64,000 bases of DNA from Desmodesmus armatus (Eukaryota > Chlorophyta > Chlorophyceae > Sphaeropleales > Scenedesmaceae). Of the stretch, positions 13,181 to 25,000 are shown piece after piece. The notes beneath the pieces are model-generated. The model was not told the origin of the DNA. It was given only the letters and a program-made list of their open reading frames with translations, and searched no databases. The stretch is taken from positions 62,001-126,000 of the forward strand of contig VIIQ02000078.1 of assembly GCA_007449985.2 (NCBI GenBank), read 5' to 3'. Numbering within the stretch: the first letter of the stretch is position 1; every line of letters begins with the position of its first letter. The translations under genes were made by a program, and so were the position numbers.

Positions 13181-15063
13181 GGCCACACAGTTGCACTAAC
13201 AGCATTCGCAACGACCGAACAGTGACAAATGAGGAGGTGTGATCAGTAGACAGCAGCTGCTGCTGCTGCCCTGCTGTTGTGACAATACTACTGCTGCTGC
13301 TGCTGCCCTGGTTGTCACACCAGCCAGGACGGAGAGGGGGCTGCTGCTGTGGGTGACAAACCCTGCTGCTACCACTGGTAAACAGTAGTCACAACTGCCG
13401 TGAGGCCCCCTTCAGCCTCTCACCCCCCACCCCCATCCCCACCCCCACCCACCCCACCCCCTACCCCACCCCACCTACCCTCCCACTGGTGTAAGCCTCG
13501 CCCTGAAAGCCCCCCCCCCCCCCACCCCCCGCGCGCGCCCACCCCCCAGACCCCCGACCTCCTCAAACCCCCACCCCATCCCCTCTCCCCCAACTGCCAT
13601 CACTGCTCTGCACGGCATAGGCCTGTCCTTGTAGGATTACTTTGATGAGCTGCTGTAGCTGCTGTGGGTATCGCATGCATGCTACCCATGCATGCTGTAT
13701 GTCAACACACAATCACTTCCGATCGGTGGTTGAGTGCTGCCTCAACTGCCTGTGGGTCAGCAGGCAGCTACATGTCGTCGTCCCCCCTCCTGCCCCACTC
13801 CCCGGCAACAACTCCCCCCCCCCCCCCCCCCACACACACACACCTGTAGTGGTTGAGTGCTGCCTTAAATGCCTGTGGGTCAGTACGCAGCTGCTTGTTT
13901 GCCCATTCACCCCCCTCCCCCTTACCCCTCTCTGTCCCCCCCCCCTCCTGCCCCCCCCCTCACACAAAACACCCACACACCCCTGTAGTGAATGGCTGAG
14001 TGCTGGCTCATGGGCTTGTAGGTCAGCTGGCAGCTGTTGGTCTCCCCCCCCCCCCCCCTCCGCGCGCGCCAATATGCATGGCTAGCACTTGCTGCAATAC
14101 TGGTGGTTCTGCCCTTTTGGTCAACCCGGTGTAGGTGGTGCAAACCACCGCAGGGGAGACAAATTAAGAGGTTCACCTGGCTCGATCCTGGTGGGCAATG
14201 CCATTGTTGTTTGGCGAAAATGTCTATGTAACATACTCCCCCAATAACCCACCTCCCCCACACACCTTCAGTGAGTGGTGCAGTGCTGCCTCAAATGCCT
14301 GTGGGTCTGCAGGCAGCTGCTGTGCGTCAATGATGATGCCGTCATAGCGGTCTTCTTCTGCTGCTAGCAACACACCTGCAGAATTGGGGGGGGGGGTGTA
14401 AGGGGGTGTACTGCCATTGACCCCCGGGGGGGGGGGGGGGGGGGGGGGGGCGCACAGTGTCAACCCAGTAGAAATGGAGCATGGGAGCAGCTGCTGTGCG
14501 TCAATGATGATGCCGTTATAGCGGTCTTCTTCAGCCGCTAGCAGCACACCTGCAGGAGGAGGGGCGGGGGCCAGGGGGGGGGGAAAGGGGGTGTTTTGTC
14601 ATTGATAGAGGGGGGGGGATCTTGGGTGTGTGGTGTGGTGTAGGGGGGGGGGGCAGTGGTGGGGGGGCGGGCAAAAGGGGGTGTATTGTCATTGATAGAG
14701 GGGGGGAGTTTTGGGTGTGTGTCTGTGTGTGTGGAGGGGGGGGGCAGTGGTGGTGGGGGGGGGGGGCAAAAGGGGGTGTATTGTCATTGATAGAGGGCTG
14801 GGGATCTTGGGTGTGTGTCTGTGTGTGTGGAGGGGGGGGGGGGGCATCACATCGGTCTTCTTTAGCCGCTAGCAATACACCTGGGGGGAGGGGGACAGAG
14901 GCGGGGGGGTTATTGCAGCAGGGCGAGGGAGTGGGGGCACTGGCATTAGGGGGCCTGAAAATGGGGGGGGGGGGCACTCCGTCGCTTGTGAGCTGCTCTG
15001 GATTTACATCACAGCCTGCCCACCTGCAGATGTGCCATTCATTGTAGCAGCTGCTGCACTCAT
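10893..15063 (-). CDS. Nudix hydrolase, plant NUDT2/6/7/8/10 (NUDT6-like) family
   Basis: Seven exons in consistent phase: 15024-15063, 14266-14375, 13018-13128, 12602-12790, 11785-11873, 11461-11547 and 10893-11189. They give about 307 residues from ATG (MSAAAATMNG) to TGA. The N-terminal part (YDGIIIDAQQLPADPQAF, GVWLKVP, IFHHAEKDY) matches the pre-Nudix domain of plant Nudix hydrolases. The Nudix box G-x5-E-x7-REV-x-EE-x-G is complete across an intron (GLVHAGED, then EREVLEETGVEV). HGFAFGKSDLFF and ISWVTFEEY-like ALSWVTFEEYMAQPF follow. Known relatives hydrolyse ADP-ribose, NADH or related nucleotides; substrate here is not determinable. The tail is an Ala run ending GNGKAAL. Exon 4 lacks one base near 12649 (AA read as A), which breaks the frame. 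It is divergent from pyruvate kinase. Confidence 0.9.
11965..12020 (-). repeat. Relic copy of the head of Nudix exon 5
   Basis: This segment repeats the acceptor and the first part of the exon that carries the Nudix box (GEDLIEAVEREV), then diverges. It lies upstream, in gene sense, of the intact exon at 11785-11873. It is surrounded by CAGTA-rich microsatellite (11890-11960 and 12040-12125). Confidence 0.75.
12355..12480 (-). repeat. Relic copy of the tail of Nudix exon 4 with its donor
   Basis: It encodes GAIVVNPEGRVLVVQ through KLVHAG followed by a GT donor, like the 3' two thirds of exon 4, but lacks the acceptor and the WLPTDRPDTLPP head. It lies downstream of the intact exon in gene sense. 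Unlike the intact exon it keeps the frame at the ANGPLRG position, which supports the view that the full exon merely lost a base in the consensus. Confidence 0.8.
12917..13181. repeat. CAG triplet runs flanking Nudix exon 3
   Basis: CAG runs at about 12917-12940, 12971-13004 and 13131-13180 lie in the introns on both sides of exon 3 (13018-13128). On the coding strand they read CTG, so they sit in or near the polypyrimidine tract and just past the donor. Confidence 0.8.
13720..14050 (-). repeat. Three relic tails of Nudix exon 2
   Basis: Segments at about 13722-13770, 13847-13893 and 13983-14035 repeat the 3' half of exon 2 (LPADPQAFEAALHHSL) with progressive decay, separated by C-rich DNA (G-rich in transcript sense). 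All lie downstream of the intact exon at 14266-14375 in gene sense. Confidence 0.75.
14460..14885 (-). repeat. Relic heads of Nudix exon 2
   Basis: A copy at about 14470-14548 keeps the acceptor and VLLAAEEDRYNGIIIDAQQL, then diverges. A shorter copy at about 14850-14883 keeps the acceptor and VLLAAKEDRCD. Both lie upstream of the intact exon in gene sense, within G-run-rich DNA (14390-14990). Confidence 0.8.
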
Positions 15064-16097
15064 CTCCTGACTGCCGCTGCTGCTGCTGCCTGTGTCACTT
15101 TTGCTGCTGCTGCGCTCGGGGGAGTAAGCTTGCCGTTCTGTCTTGCTGCTGCTGCTGTTGCTGTAAGGTAGTGGCTGGTTTGCAGCAAGCCTCTCTGCAG
15201 GGTTCTACACAACATGCAGTTGGGGCAGCACTACAGCATACTCGAGGGTTGTGGCTGGGAATGACCTTTCAAAGCAGCAGCTGTGCCTGAAACTCTAGAG
15301 AAGCAAAAGGATCACGGGTGCATGAACTTGATAGGTGATTATGTCACGTGTCAGATGCACATGACAGTTCTGGAGGCTGTGTGGCAAAGTCACTGGACAG
15401 GTTACGAGAGAAACGTGCGTTACAGCGGCCCTGGATTTGGATCACATTCCAGATACCCAATACTAAAAGAAATATTGAGACCACCGATACCACTTTTCAT
15501 TTTTCCCTCCTGCAACCTACTGCTGGGCCGTGTTCTGCACTGCCAGTGCAGCTGGTCGCCACGATCAGCATGCTGCATTCCAAAGTTTCACATGGGTCAG
15601 CCCTTTCGTCCGGTGTCCGATCGGATTGGCAGCAGCTACGTTACCCTACGCGCCATGTAGCTGCTGGATCAGGTCACCATCCCGGCAGGTGTGTCGGAGC
15701 AGATTGCAATCTCCCCTGCCAGCAGTGCAGCTGTGTTCCAACGCCATACCAACGCACACGGGGCGCCAAACAGGACTTTGAAGTGTGATTGTAGCAGGTC
15801 TTTGTTTTCAAAGTGATCATAGGCTGCGTTCCCACTACGTAGTACCAAGACACCCACAAGAGCAGAAGCTGATGTGACAGGTGTTGCGCATGCTAGCTTC
15901 GTCCAAATCCTCAAAGCACCGCTGCAGCGCCGCTGCACTGTGATCATGACATCCATTAAACTCACACCGTTGTGTCGCACTGTGCCGCTTGCTGTCTTGC
16001 ACTTGCTGCTACCTGGTGCTTGTCACCCTGCAGACTAAGCAGCTGTGTACACACGCAGCACAGGCAGATCAAGCAGCAGCAGCAGCAGCAGCAGCAG
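15064..16097. promoter_or_regulatory. Divergent intergenic region between Nudix and pyruvate kinase
   Basis: About 1 kb separates the Nudix start (minus) from the first in-frame ATG of pyruvate kinase (plus). It is less repetitive than the flanking introns and should hold both promoters. No core promoter motif is clear. An additional 5' exon of pyruvate kinase could lie here; no open segment has recognisable similarity. Confidence 0.4.
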
Positions 16098-19000
16098 ATG
16101 TTGCCGCCACCAGCAGCAGTCAGCCACTCACAAGCTTGGCTGGACAGCATTTTGAGTGAGGCTGAATACTTCAAGGCTTACTATGGCAACTTGGAAGCAC
16201 TCAGCAGCAGCAGGGTTGATGCAAGGTGAAACAGGGGCAGGCGGGGGGGGGGGGGATGGGGGGGATGGGGGAAAGGTTCATTCCGGAAATCTGAGTCCAG
16301 TAGAGGTGTGGGGGGGGGGGGGGTGTCAGGGCTTGCTATGGCAACTGGGAAGCTCTCAGCAGCAGTAGGGTTGATGCAAGGTGGGTCTGGGGGCTGGGGG
16401 GGGGGGGGGGGTCGACGGGCAGGTGACCGTTGCTGCGCCAGTTTCTCATAGTGCGTGCACAGCTGGTAGCAGCAAGTGCTGTGAGTGCAGTGAGGGGGGG
16501 AGGGGGCGAGGGGCAGCAGTAAGCCACTCGCAAGCCTGGCTGGACAGTATCTTGAGTGAGGCTGATTATTTCAGGCTTACTATGGCACCTTGGAAGCTCT
16601 CAGCAGCAGCAGAGAATATGCCGCAAGGTGGGTCGGGGAATGGTTGGGAAGGTTGTTGGGGGGGGGGGGGAGGGTGGCAGGCCCGGGGGTGGGGGGATGG
16701 AGGAATGGTGGTAGGGGGGGGGGGGGGGTCCAGCTTTGGAAGCCTTTCATCGGCACTGGGCTGAAAGGGTGTGGGGTGTGTGATATGTCAGAAAGGCTCG
16801 TCTGAGTGAGGCTGAATACTTCAAGGCTTACTACGGCAACTTGGAAGCTCTCAGCAGCAGCAGGGTTGATGCAAGGTGGGTCTGGGGCAGGCGAGGGGGA
16901 TGGGGGGGTTGGGGGGTGGAAGGGGGGGGGGGGGGGGGAGGGGGGGGGGGGGGGGGGGGGGGGGGTCGGAGGGGGGGGGGGGGGTCTCATATCAGCTTAG
17001 CCCGGTTTTTTGAAGCCTTTCATCAGCATCGGGCTGACAGGGTGTGGGGTGTGGACAGCACTTGGCTGGGATATCATAGAGGCTTGCATGAGAGAGGTTT
17101 TGGCGGGGGGGGGGGGGGGGCACCAAGGCTTGCTATGACAACTTGGAAGCCCTCAGCAGCAGTAGGGTTGATGCAAGGTGTGTTGGCTGGGAAGGATAGG
17201 GGGTTGATACCACAAGGTACAGTCTGGTTCTGTGAAGCCTTTATCAGCAGCAGGATGACAGCGTGTGGAATGTGGACGACACCAGGGTGCCATATCAGAG
17301 AGGCTCGCTGGAGAGGGGGGGGGGGGGGGCACCAAGGCTTGCTATGACAACTGGGAAGGTCTCAGCAGCAGCAGGGTTGATGCAAGGTGGGGTCAGGGGC
17401 AGGCTGGGGAGGAGGGGGGGGGGTGATTGCATAAGAAAGCCTGGTTTTGTGAAGCCTAATTGCAGCAGCAGGATGACAGCGGGTGCAGGGTGGACGGCAC
17501 CTGGCTGGCCTATCAGAGAGGCTGGTATAGAGAGGTTGCATGCTCAGCAGTTGTTGCTGATTGTGTTGTTCATGCAGGGCAAGGCAACACGGCAGCAGCA
17601 GCAATGGCAGCCGAGCCGCCAGCGGCAGCAATGGCAGCAATGGCAGCGTGCTGAGCAGTAGCTGGTACCGCAAGACGAAGCTGGTGTGCACGATTGGACC
17701 GGCCACCAGCAGCAAGGAGGAGTTTGAAAAGCTGGTGCAGGCAGGTGAGTGAGCGGTTGAGTGACTTGCATGTCCGCCTTGAAAGCAGCAGTGGATTGTG
17801 ATAATGGATTTCTTCATCACCCACCCCCTGCCACACACACGTATCCTCTGCATGTGTGGCTGTCTTGGTAGATCTGGTGCAGCTCGCATATGCTTTTGCT
17901 ATGATACACACATTCCTGGTTGTCATCCTGCAGGCATGAATGTTGCTCGCCTCAACATGAGTCATGGCAGCCATGACTCACACATGGCAGTTACTGACAT
18001 GGTGAGTGAGTGAGTGAGTGAGTGAGTGAGTGAGTGAGTGAGTGAGTGAGTGGCAAATGAGTGAGTGAGTGGCGAACGAAGTGAGTGAGTGGCGAATGAG
18101 TGAGTGAGTGAGTGAGTGAGTAAGTGAGTGAATCATGGCAGTCATGACTCCCAGAGAGCAGTCATAAACGCCGTGACTGAACCAGCGGCTGGCACTTTGT
18201 GTTAGCGACCCAGCAGGTGTTGCTTTCTGACGGCGACCGCTCACCCTAGCGCTGTCCACTACAGTCAAGGGGGGAGACGGCGTACAAACCTTCAAGGTTG
18301 TAAATCAAGTTCCAACCCCCTCACGCCATTGAAGTTCTGGCACGGGGCCCGTTCCACCATGCTGTGTTTCGAGTTGAGTTGAAATCGAAGGTGACTGCTT
18401 TGTGGTGCTGTGTGCAGGTCCGTGAGCACAATGAGAAGCACAACGGCTGCATTGCCACCCTACTAGACACAAAGGTGAGATCCAACCAACACCGTAATTA
18501 TTTTACGATTGGACATTATTCATGTGTAATTGTGGGGGGGGGGGGGGGGTTGTCTGGCACGGCGCTTGCTTGTGGATGTTGGTCAGGCTGAGGGAGGAAC
18601 TGATGCAGCTCTGTGTCAGGTACTGTTACTGTTACTGTTACTGTTACTGTTACATGGTTCAGGCTGAGCCTGAACACCGCATAGGGAGCCACTGACCCCC
18701 CCCCTCCCCCCCGCCCAAACACACCTATGTCTACACACATACATACAAATACTGCAGGGTCCTGGGGTGCGCAGTGGCTTCCTCGCCTTGCCCTCACCCT
18801 ATGCCCTCCCCCTTGTTTCTCACCTAGTAGTGGGTGACACCAACTTAACCCCCCCCCCCCCCATCCCCACCGCCACCCCCCCCCCCCTTTTTCTCTTATC
18901 ACCCCTTCAGGGTCCTGAGGTGCGCAGTGGTGACCTGGCTGAGCCCACCACACCCACCACCACCTCAAAAAATGGCAATCTTCTCGCCTGACTAGCTGAA

Positions 19001-22000
19001 TACAGAAGCTGCCTTGCAGCTGTGGGTCTCAATCTTGTGCCTCTTGCCAAGAGGGGTGACCCCCCCCCCCCCCCACCCTCACCCACCGAGTCACCCCCAC
19101 CTTGCCCCCCCCCTTCTCTTATCACCCCCCCAGGGTCCTGAGGTGCGCAGTGGTGACCTGGCAGAGCCGATTGACATGCAGAAGGGGAAGACATACACAT
19201 TCACAATCGCCGAAGGTGGGTGGGGGGACATGTTGATGCCTTCTTTTCCAATGTCTGTACATGTAAGCAATTGGTTGCCAGGTAAGCATTCAGTTCAATT
19301 GGAATCATGGGGACTTGTGTTTCCGTATTGTGCTGCAGGTGCCACTGGCAAGGGTGGTGTGATAAGTGTGAACTATGACGGTTTCATAGATGACGTCAGC
19401 GTGGGTGATGAGCTGCTGGTGGAGGAGGCATCATCAGCTTCGTGGTGCGCGGCAAAAATGAGACGTGGAGGTGAGGGGGGGGGGGGGGGGGCTTGTTTGT
19501 GTGTGTGCTGGCGGCGGGGGTGCTTGTGTACACACAGGGAGTGCGTCAGCCAATGCATCGACCATCCAAAGTTGGCTTGACGGGGGGGGGGGGTAGCATT
19601 TTCAGCTGTGAATGACACAGACATGGAGGTGATGGTGGGGGTGAGCTGCTGATGGACGGAGGCATCATCAGCTTTGTAGTACGCGGCAAGACTGACATAG
19701 ACGGTGAGGGGGGGGGTTGGAGGGGGGGGTCCCGTGTGTTTGCCTTGGTGGTGGGGGCCCCACAGGAAGAGGGGGGGGGGGGGGGGGGGGGGGGCTTGTG
19801 TGTGTACTTGACAGGGGGGCGGGGCGACATCGGTTTTGTGGCGCGTGGTCACACTGACACTGACGGAGGTGATGAGGGGTGGTGGGGGGGGGGGGGGGGG
19901 GGGGGAGGGGGTGATGAGCTGCTGGTGGATGGAGGCATCATCAGCTTTGTAGTACGCGGCAAGACTGACACAGACGTGGCGGTGAGGGGGGGCGTTCGGA
20001 GGGGGAGGGGGGGGGGGGGGGGGGTCGTGTGTTTGCCTTGGTGGTGGTGGTGGTGGTGGGGTGCTTGTGTGTGTGTACTTGACAGGGGGCGGGGCATCAT
20101 CGACTTTGTGGCGCGTGATAAGACTGATGCTGACAGAGGTGATGAGGGGTGGTGTTTGGGGGGGGGGGGTGATGAGCTGCTGGTGGATGGAATCATCAGC
20201 TTTGTGGTGCGGGGCAAGACAGACACAGACGTAGAGGTGGGGGGGGGGTGCCTTTTGGGTGGGGGTGCTTGTTTGTGTGTGTGTGGGGGGGGGGGGGGGG
20301 GGGGTGTTTGTGTGTGCTTGAGGGGGGGGGGTGAGGCATCTCAGCTTTGTGGTGGGCGGCAAGACAGACACCGACGTGGAGGTGGGGGGGGGGGCTTTTT
20401 TTGGGGGGTGGGTGTTGTGTGTGTGTGTGCTCTTGGGGGGGGGGGGGGGGGGGTGTTGGTGTGTGCTTGAGGGAGGGGCGTGTGAGGCATCATATGCTTC
20501 GTAGTACAATGCAAGACCAAAACCGATGTTGAGGTGAGGGGGGGGGGGGGGGGGGGGGCTTGGGGGGGGGGGGGGGTTGCTTGTTTGTGTGTGTGCCTTT
20601 GGGGGGGGGGGGGGGTGAGGCATCATCAGCTTTGTGGTGGGCGGCAAGACAGACACCGACGTGGAGGTGGGGGGGGCCTTTTTGGGGGGGGTGGGTGCTT
20701 GTTTGTGTGTGTGCCTCTGGGGGGGGGGGGGTTGGTGTGTGCTTGAGGGAGGGGGGTGTGAGGCATCATATGCTTCGTGGTACAATGCAAGACCAAAACC
20801 GATGTTGAGGTGAGGGGGGGGGGCTTGGGGGGGGGGGGGGGGGGTTGCTTGTTTGTGTGTGTGCCTTTGGGGGGGGGGGGTGAGGCATCATCAGCTTTGT
20901 GGTGGGCGGCAAGACTGACACAGGCGTGGAGGTGGGGGGGGGTGCCTTTGGGGGGGAGGGGTGCTTGTTTGTGTGTGTGCCTCTTGGGGGGGGGGGGGGG
21001 GTGTTGGTGTGTGCTTGAGGGAGGGGCGTGTGAGGCATCATATGCTTCGTGGTACAATGCAAGACCAAAACGAGTTGAGGTGGGGGGGGGGGGCTTGGGG
21101 GGGGGGGGTGCTGTTTGTGTGTGTGCATTGGGGGGGGGGGGGGGGGGGGTGAGGCATCATCAGCTTTGTGGTGCGCGGCAAGACTGACACAGGCGTGGAG
21201 GTGGGGGGGGGGTGCCTTTGGGGGGGAGGGGTGCATTTTTGTGTGTGTGCGTTTGGGGGGGGGGGGGGTGTTGTGTGTGCTTCAGGGAGGGGGGTGTGAG
21301 GCATCATATGCTTCGTGGTGCAATGCAAGACCAAAAACCGATGTTGAGGTGAGGGGGGGGGGGGGGGGGCTGGGGGGGGGGGGGGCTGTTTGTGTGTGTG
21401 CCTTGGGGGGGGGGGGGGAGCATCATCAGCTTTGTGGTGCGCGGCAAGACTGACACAGACGTGGAGGTGGGGGGGGGGTGCCTTTGGGGGGGAGGGGTGC
21501 ATTTTGTGTGTGTGCGTTTGGGGGGGGGGGGGGGTTGTGTGTGCTTGAGGGAGGGGGGTGTGAGGCATCATATGCTCGTGGTACAATGCAAGACCAAAAC
21601 GATGTTGAGGTGAGGGGGGGGGGGCTTGGGGGGGGGGGGGGGGGGTTGCTTGTTTGTGTGTGTGCCTTGGGGGGGGGGGGGTGAGGCATCATCAGCTTTG
21701 TGGTGTGCGGCGCCGCAAGACTGACACAGACGTGGAGGTGAGAGCCGCTAGTACGATGGAAAGAAAACTGCATCATCAGTCACACTCGTGGACATATCTA
21801 ACAGGGGGCCATCAGGACAACTTGTCACATTTGAACAGGCATGCATGGGATGGGTCAAAGTCAAGCCACACGTAATCGTTCATAGTGCACCATCACTTAT
21901 GCCCTGGAATGTCAAACTTGAAGTTCGCGTGTCGCAGCAGCTGTCACATAAAAAAATCGGATGCTCGAAGCTGCCTATCTTGCAGCGACGATGGTGTGTG

Positions 22001-25000
22001 CTGCTGCATGTTTTGATTCAACCGTAGGTGGAGGTTGTCGACGGTGGCGTCATGGAGAGCCGGCGGCACCTCAATGTGCGCGGCAAATCCGCCACACTCC
22101 CCGCCATCACGGAGAAGGACTGGCTCGATCTCAAGTTTGGCGTTGAGGCTGGCGTGGATGCCTTTGCGCTGTCGTTCGTCAAGGTCTGTCTCCCGTGCCC
22201 TGTTGACTTCTCTTCAACCGCGATGATTAGTCATCACTCCTACCGATGCATATCTCCTTCTTGTCTGCCGTGCGGGTATCGCATGCTTGGAGTGATAGAT
22301 GCGGATATGAACAAGCAGCGTCGTCGACAATTGCAGGGCACTTGCAGACATTTCCTTTGCCAACCACATATCAAACAGCATGGTCACAAAATGCCATCTT
22401 AATGCTATCTCATTTTGCATTGCGCTGTGTGCTGCAGGATGCTGCTGTCATTCACAAGGTGAAGGAGTGGCTGGCATCACAGGGCAGCAAGATCAAGGTG
22501 GGCGACTCCTTGGAGGGTGTCAATGTTCAGGGTTTTGTCTTCAAGGGTTGAGAAGGTTACTCTTCCTCCCCTTGGAGGGGAGGATACCGAAAAGAGTTGG
22601 ACCTCGGATGACACAGACTCGCAGTCGGCTTGGAGTGACTCAGCCAGCTGCTTAGCGACGACGAGAAGGTAGTGGGCAGGGACTTTTGGGGAGGGTGGGG
22701 TGCTGGACAGCTCCGATGATCTGGATGGCTTTCTGGCTGGGGAGTGGATGTAGGGCAGTGGCACTGTAGTTGTGGAGTGGTGTGGCTGCTGGGGTGGGTG
22801 GGGTTGTGCTGTGTTTTTGCTCTCTGTGCATGGATTCTCTATTACCCCTTGGCTGGGGCGGCTGGCTTCTGCTGGTCGGGTGTACGCGGCCCACACAGTG
22901 TGTGCTGTAGTGCACCAAGGAGGTGTATGGGTTCTACCCCATGTTTTTTTTGGTCCGGGCGCTGGGCACCTCCTGGCTTAGGGGGTGTTGGGCGTCTCCC
23001 ATTGGTGTGAGGCTTTGCTCAGGCTCCGGCAGCTGGGTTTACTCAGCTGTTGCGTGTGTGGCCAGCCGGTGGGGGTCCGCCCCACCCTGTACCTAAAACA
23101 GTCTCACAGCTTCGTGGCATGGTTCAAGGCACCCCCAGCCATGTGCGGTTGAAATCAGCCGCGCTTGACGTGCACTGGTCTGCTGCTGTTTGCAGGTGTA
23201 CCCCAAGGTTGTGGCTTGGGTTCACCAAAGTGGAAAGCTGAACTGTTGAAAGTTGTGAGCGCCTGATGGTTGTGACTTTTTTCAACGGCAGCGGCGCTTG
23301 GTGTGCATTGGTCTGCTGCTGTGTGCAGGTGTACCCCAAGATTCAGTCAGCAGACTCTGTCAAAGCACTCTGTGCTGTGCGTTGTTACTGCTGTTTGATG
23401 TGGTTGTTGATGTTGTGTGACGGGTGTGCAGGCAGGGATGTGCAGCCTGTGCAGCCAAGAGCTGCTGCAAGGCATGGGCAGCAGACATGGGCACGCAGGA
23501 ACATCAGCCATGCTTCGTGTACGTTGGCTTGCTGCTGCGTGCAGGTGTACCCCAAGATTGTGGCTTGGGTACACGGCGAAAAGTGAACTGTTGAAAATTT
23601 GTGAGTGCTGATGATGGTGACTTTCTTTAACGCCAACCACGCTTTGTGTGCGTTGGCTTGCTGCTGTGTGCAGGTGTACCCCAAGATCGAGTCAGCAGAC
23701 TCTGTCAAGGCACTTGATGAAATCCTGGACGCATCAGATGGTGCTATGGTGAGCCCTCACAGTCCCACATCACGTTGTTGTATGTGGCTCTGTACAGAAC
23801 GCACCGTACAGTAGCGTACTACAACCGTCTGGCAGACACACTGTGCAGGCTGCAACGGCTGCAGCCCACATCAGCTGAATTTGTGACCAGGTTCAGGAGG
23901 TGCGTGGAGATATGTTCGAGACCCACTGGTTTTTGCCAACAAACAAACACAGAGCAAAACAACCAAGAAAATAGTAATTTTTTTGGTGCGGCTTATATGC
24001 TGCTGTAGGTGCTCGGGGTGACCTGGGTGCTGAGCTGCCCTGGAAGAGGTGCCCTTCTGGCAGAGCAAGATCATACAGGGCTGCAGGTGAGGGTGTAAGT
24101 ATAGATAGTAGTATAATAGTTGTATACCTGCAAATAAAAATAAATAAAGGCTGCAGGTTAGGGTGTAAGTATAAACAGTAGTATTGAATTACTTACATAT
24201 TTAGCGGCAGTGGCTGCAGTGAGGCTTCAGCCCGGCAGTGTCAGCCAAGCTTGTCTGCATGGTTGTAAGGGTTGGATGACTGTTTTGCTTTGTGTGACCC
24301 ACATGGGCTACCGCATAGACCAGGTTTGCCCTGACACTTTGGGGTGCCTGGGGCAATGCATCACTGCCGGTGTTGGTTGTTGCAGTACGGTAACAGTGCG
24401 GCTGTGCGGGCAGTATGGTGCAGCATGACTGTACCTGCAGTACATTACATGAAGATTGTACCTCCGCTAGCGTACTGTTTGATGTGACCTTTGCTGTGCA
24501 CAGGTTGCCAGCGGCAGAGCTCTTCTGCATGTCTCAATTTGAGCAATGTATTCCGTGTTGGTGTCCCAGCAAACAGACGCATTGTGATACCATGTTGATA
24601 CCGCACTCAATGCGATGCCACGGCTGCCGCCACCGACATCACTGCTGCTGCTGCTGCTGCCACCCCCAACACCACTGCCGCTGCTGCTGCTGCCTTGCTG
24701 TGCTTTGCTTTCCTGCTGCCCAGGTCTCGTGGCAAGCCTGTGATAGTTGCCACCAACATGTTGGAGAGCATGATCAGCAACCCAGCACCCACACGCGCTG
24801 AGGTGTGTTCTGGCGGGGTGGTGGCGGGGGGGGGGGGGGGGGGGGGGGGGGGTGGAGGGAGGGAGGGAGTGGGTGAGAACGTGCTGTTGACTGGTGTTAT
24901 AGATGATTACGCACTGCTCCGTATGTCAGTAGTCTTCCAAATCGGTCATGCTGGGACTGCTGAGCAAGCAACTGTAATTGCTGCTGCTGTTGTTGTGAGC

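Noticed and set aside
19373..20785. A large proline-rich, extensin-like protein on the minus strand
   Set aside because: It is the reverse reading of G runs and repeated pyruvate kinase exon tails.
20480..21745. CRISPR-like array because of regularly spaced repeats
   Set aside because: Units are degenerate exon tails with splice donors in a eukaryotic intron; spacers are simple G runs, and no cas genes exist.
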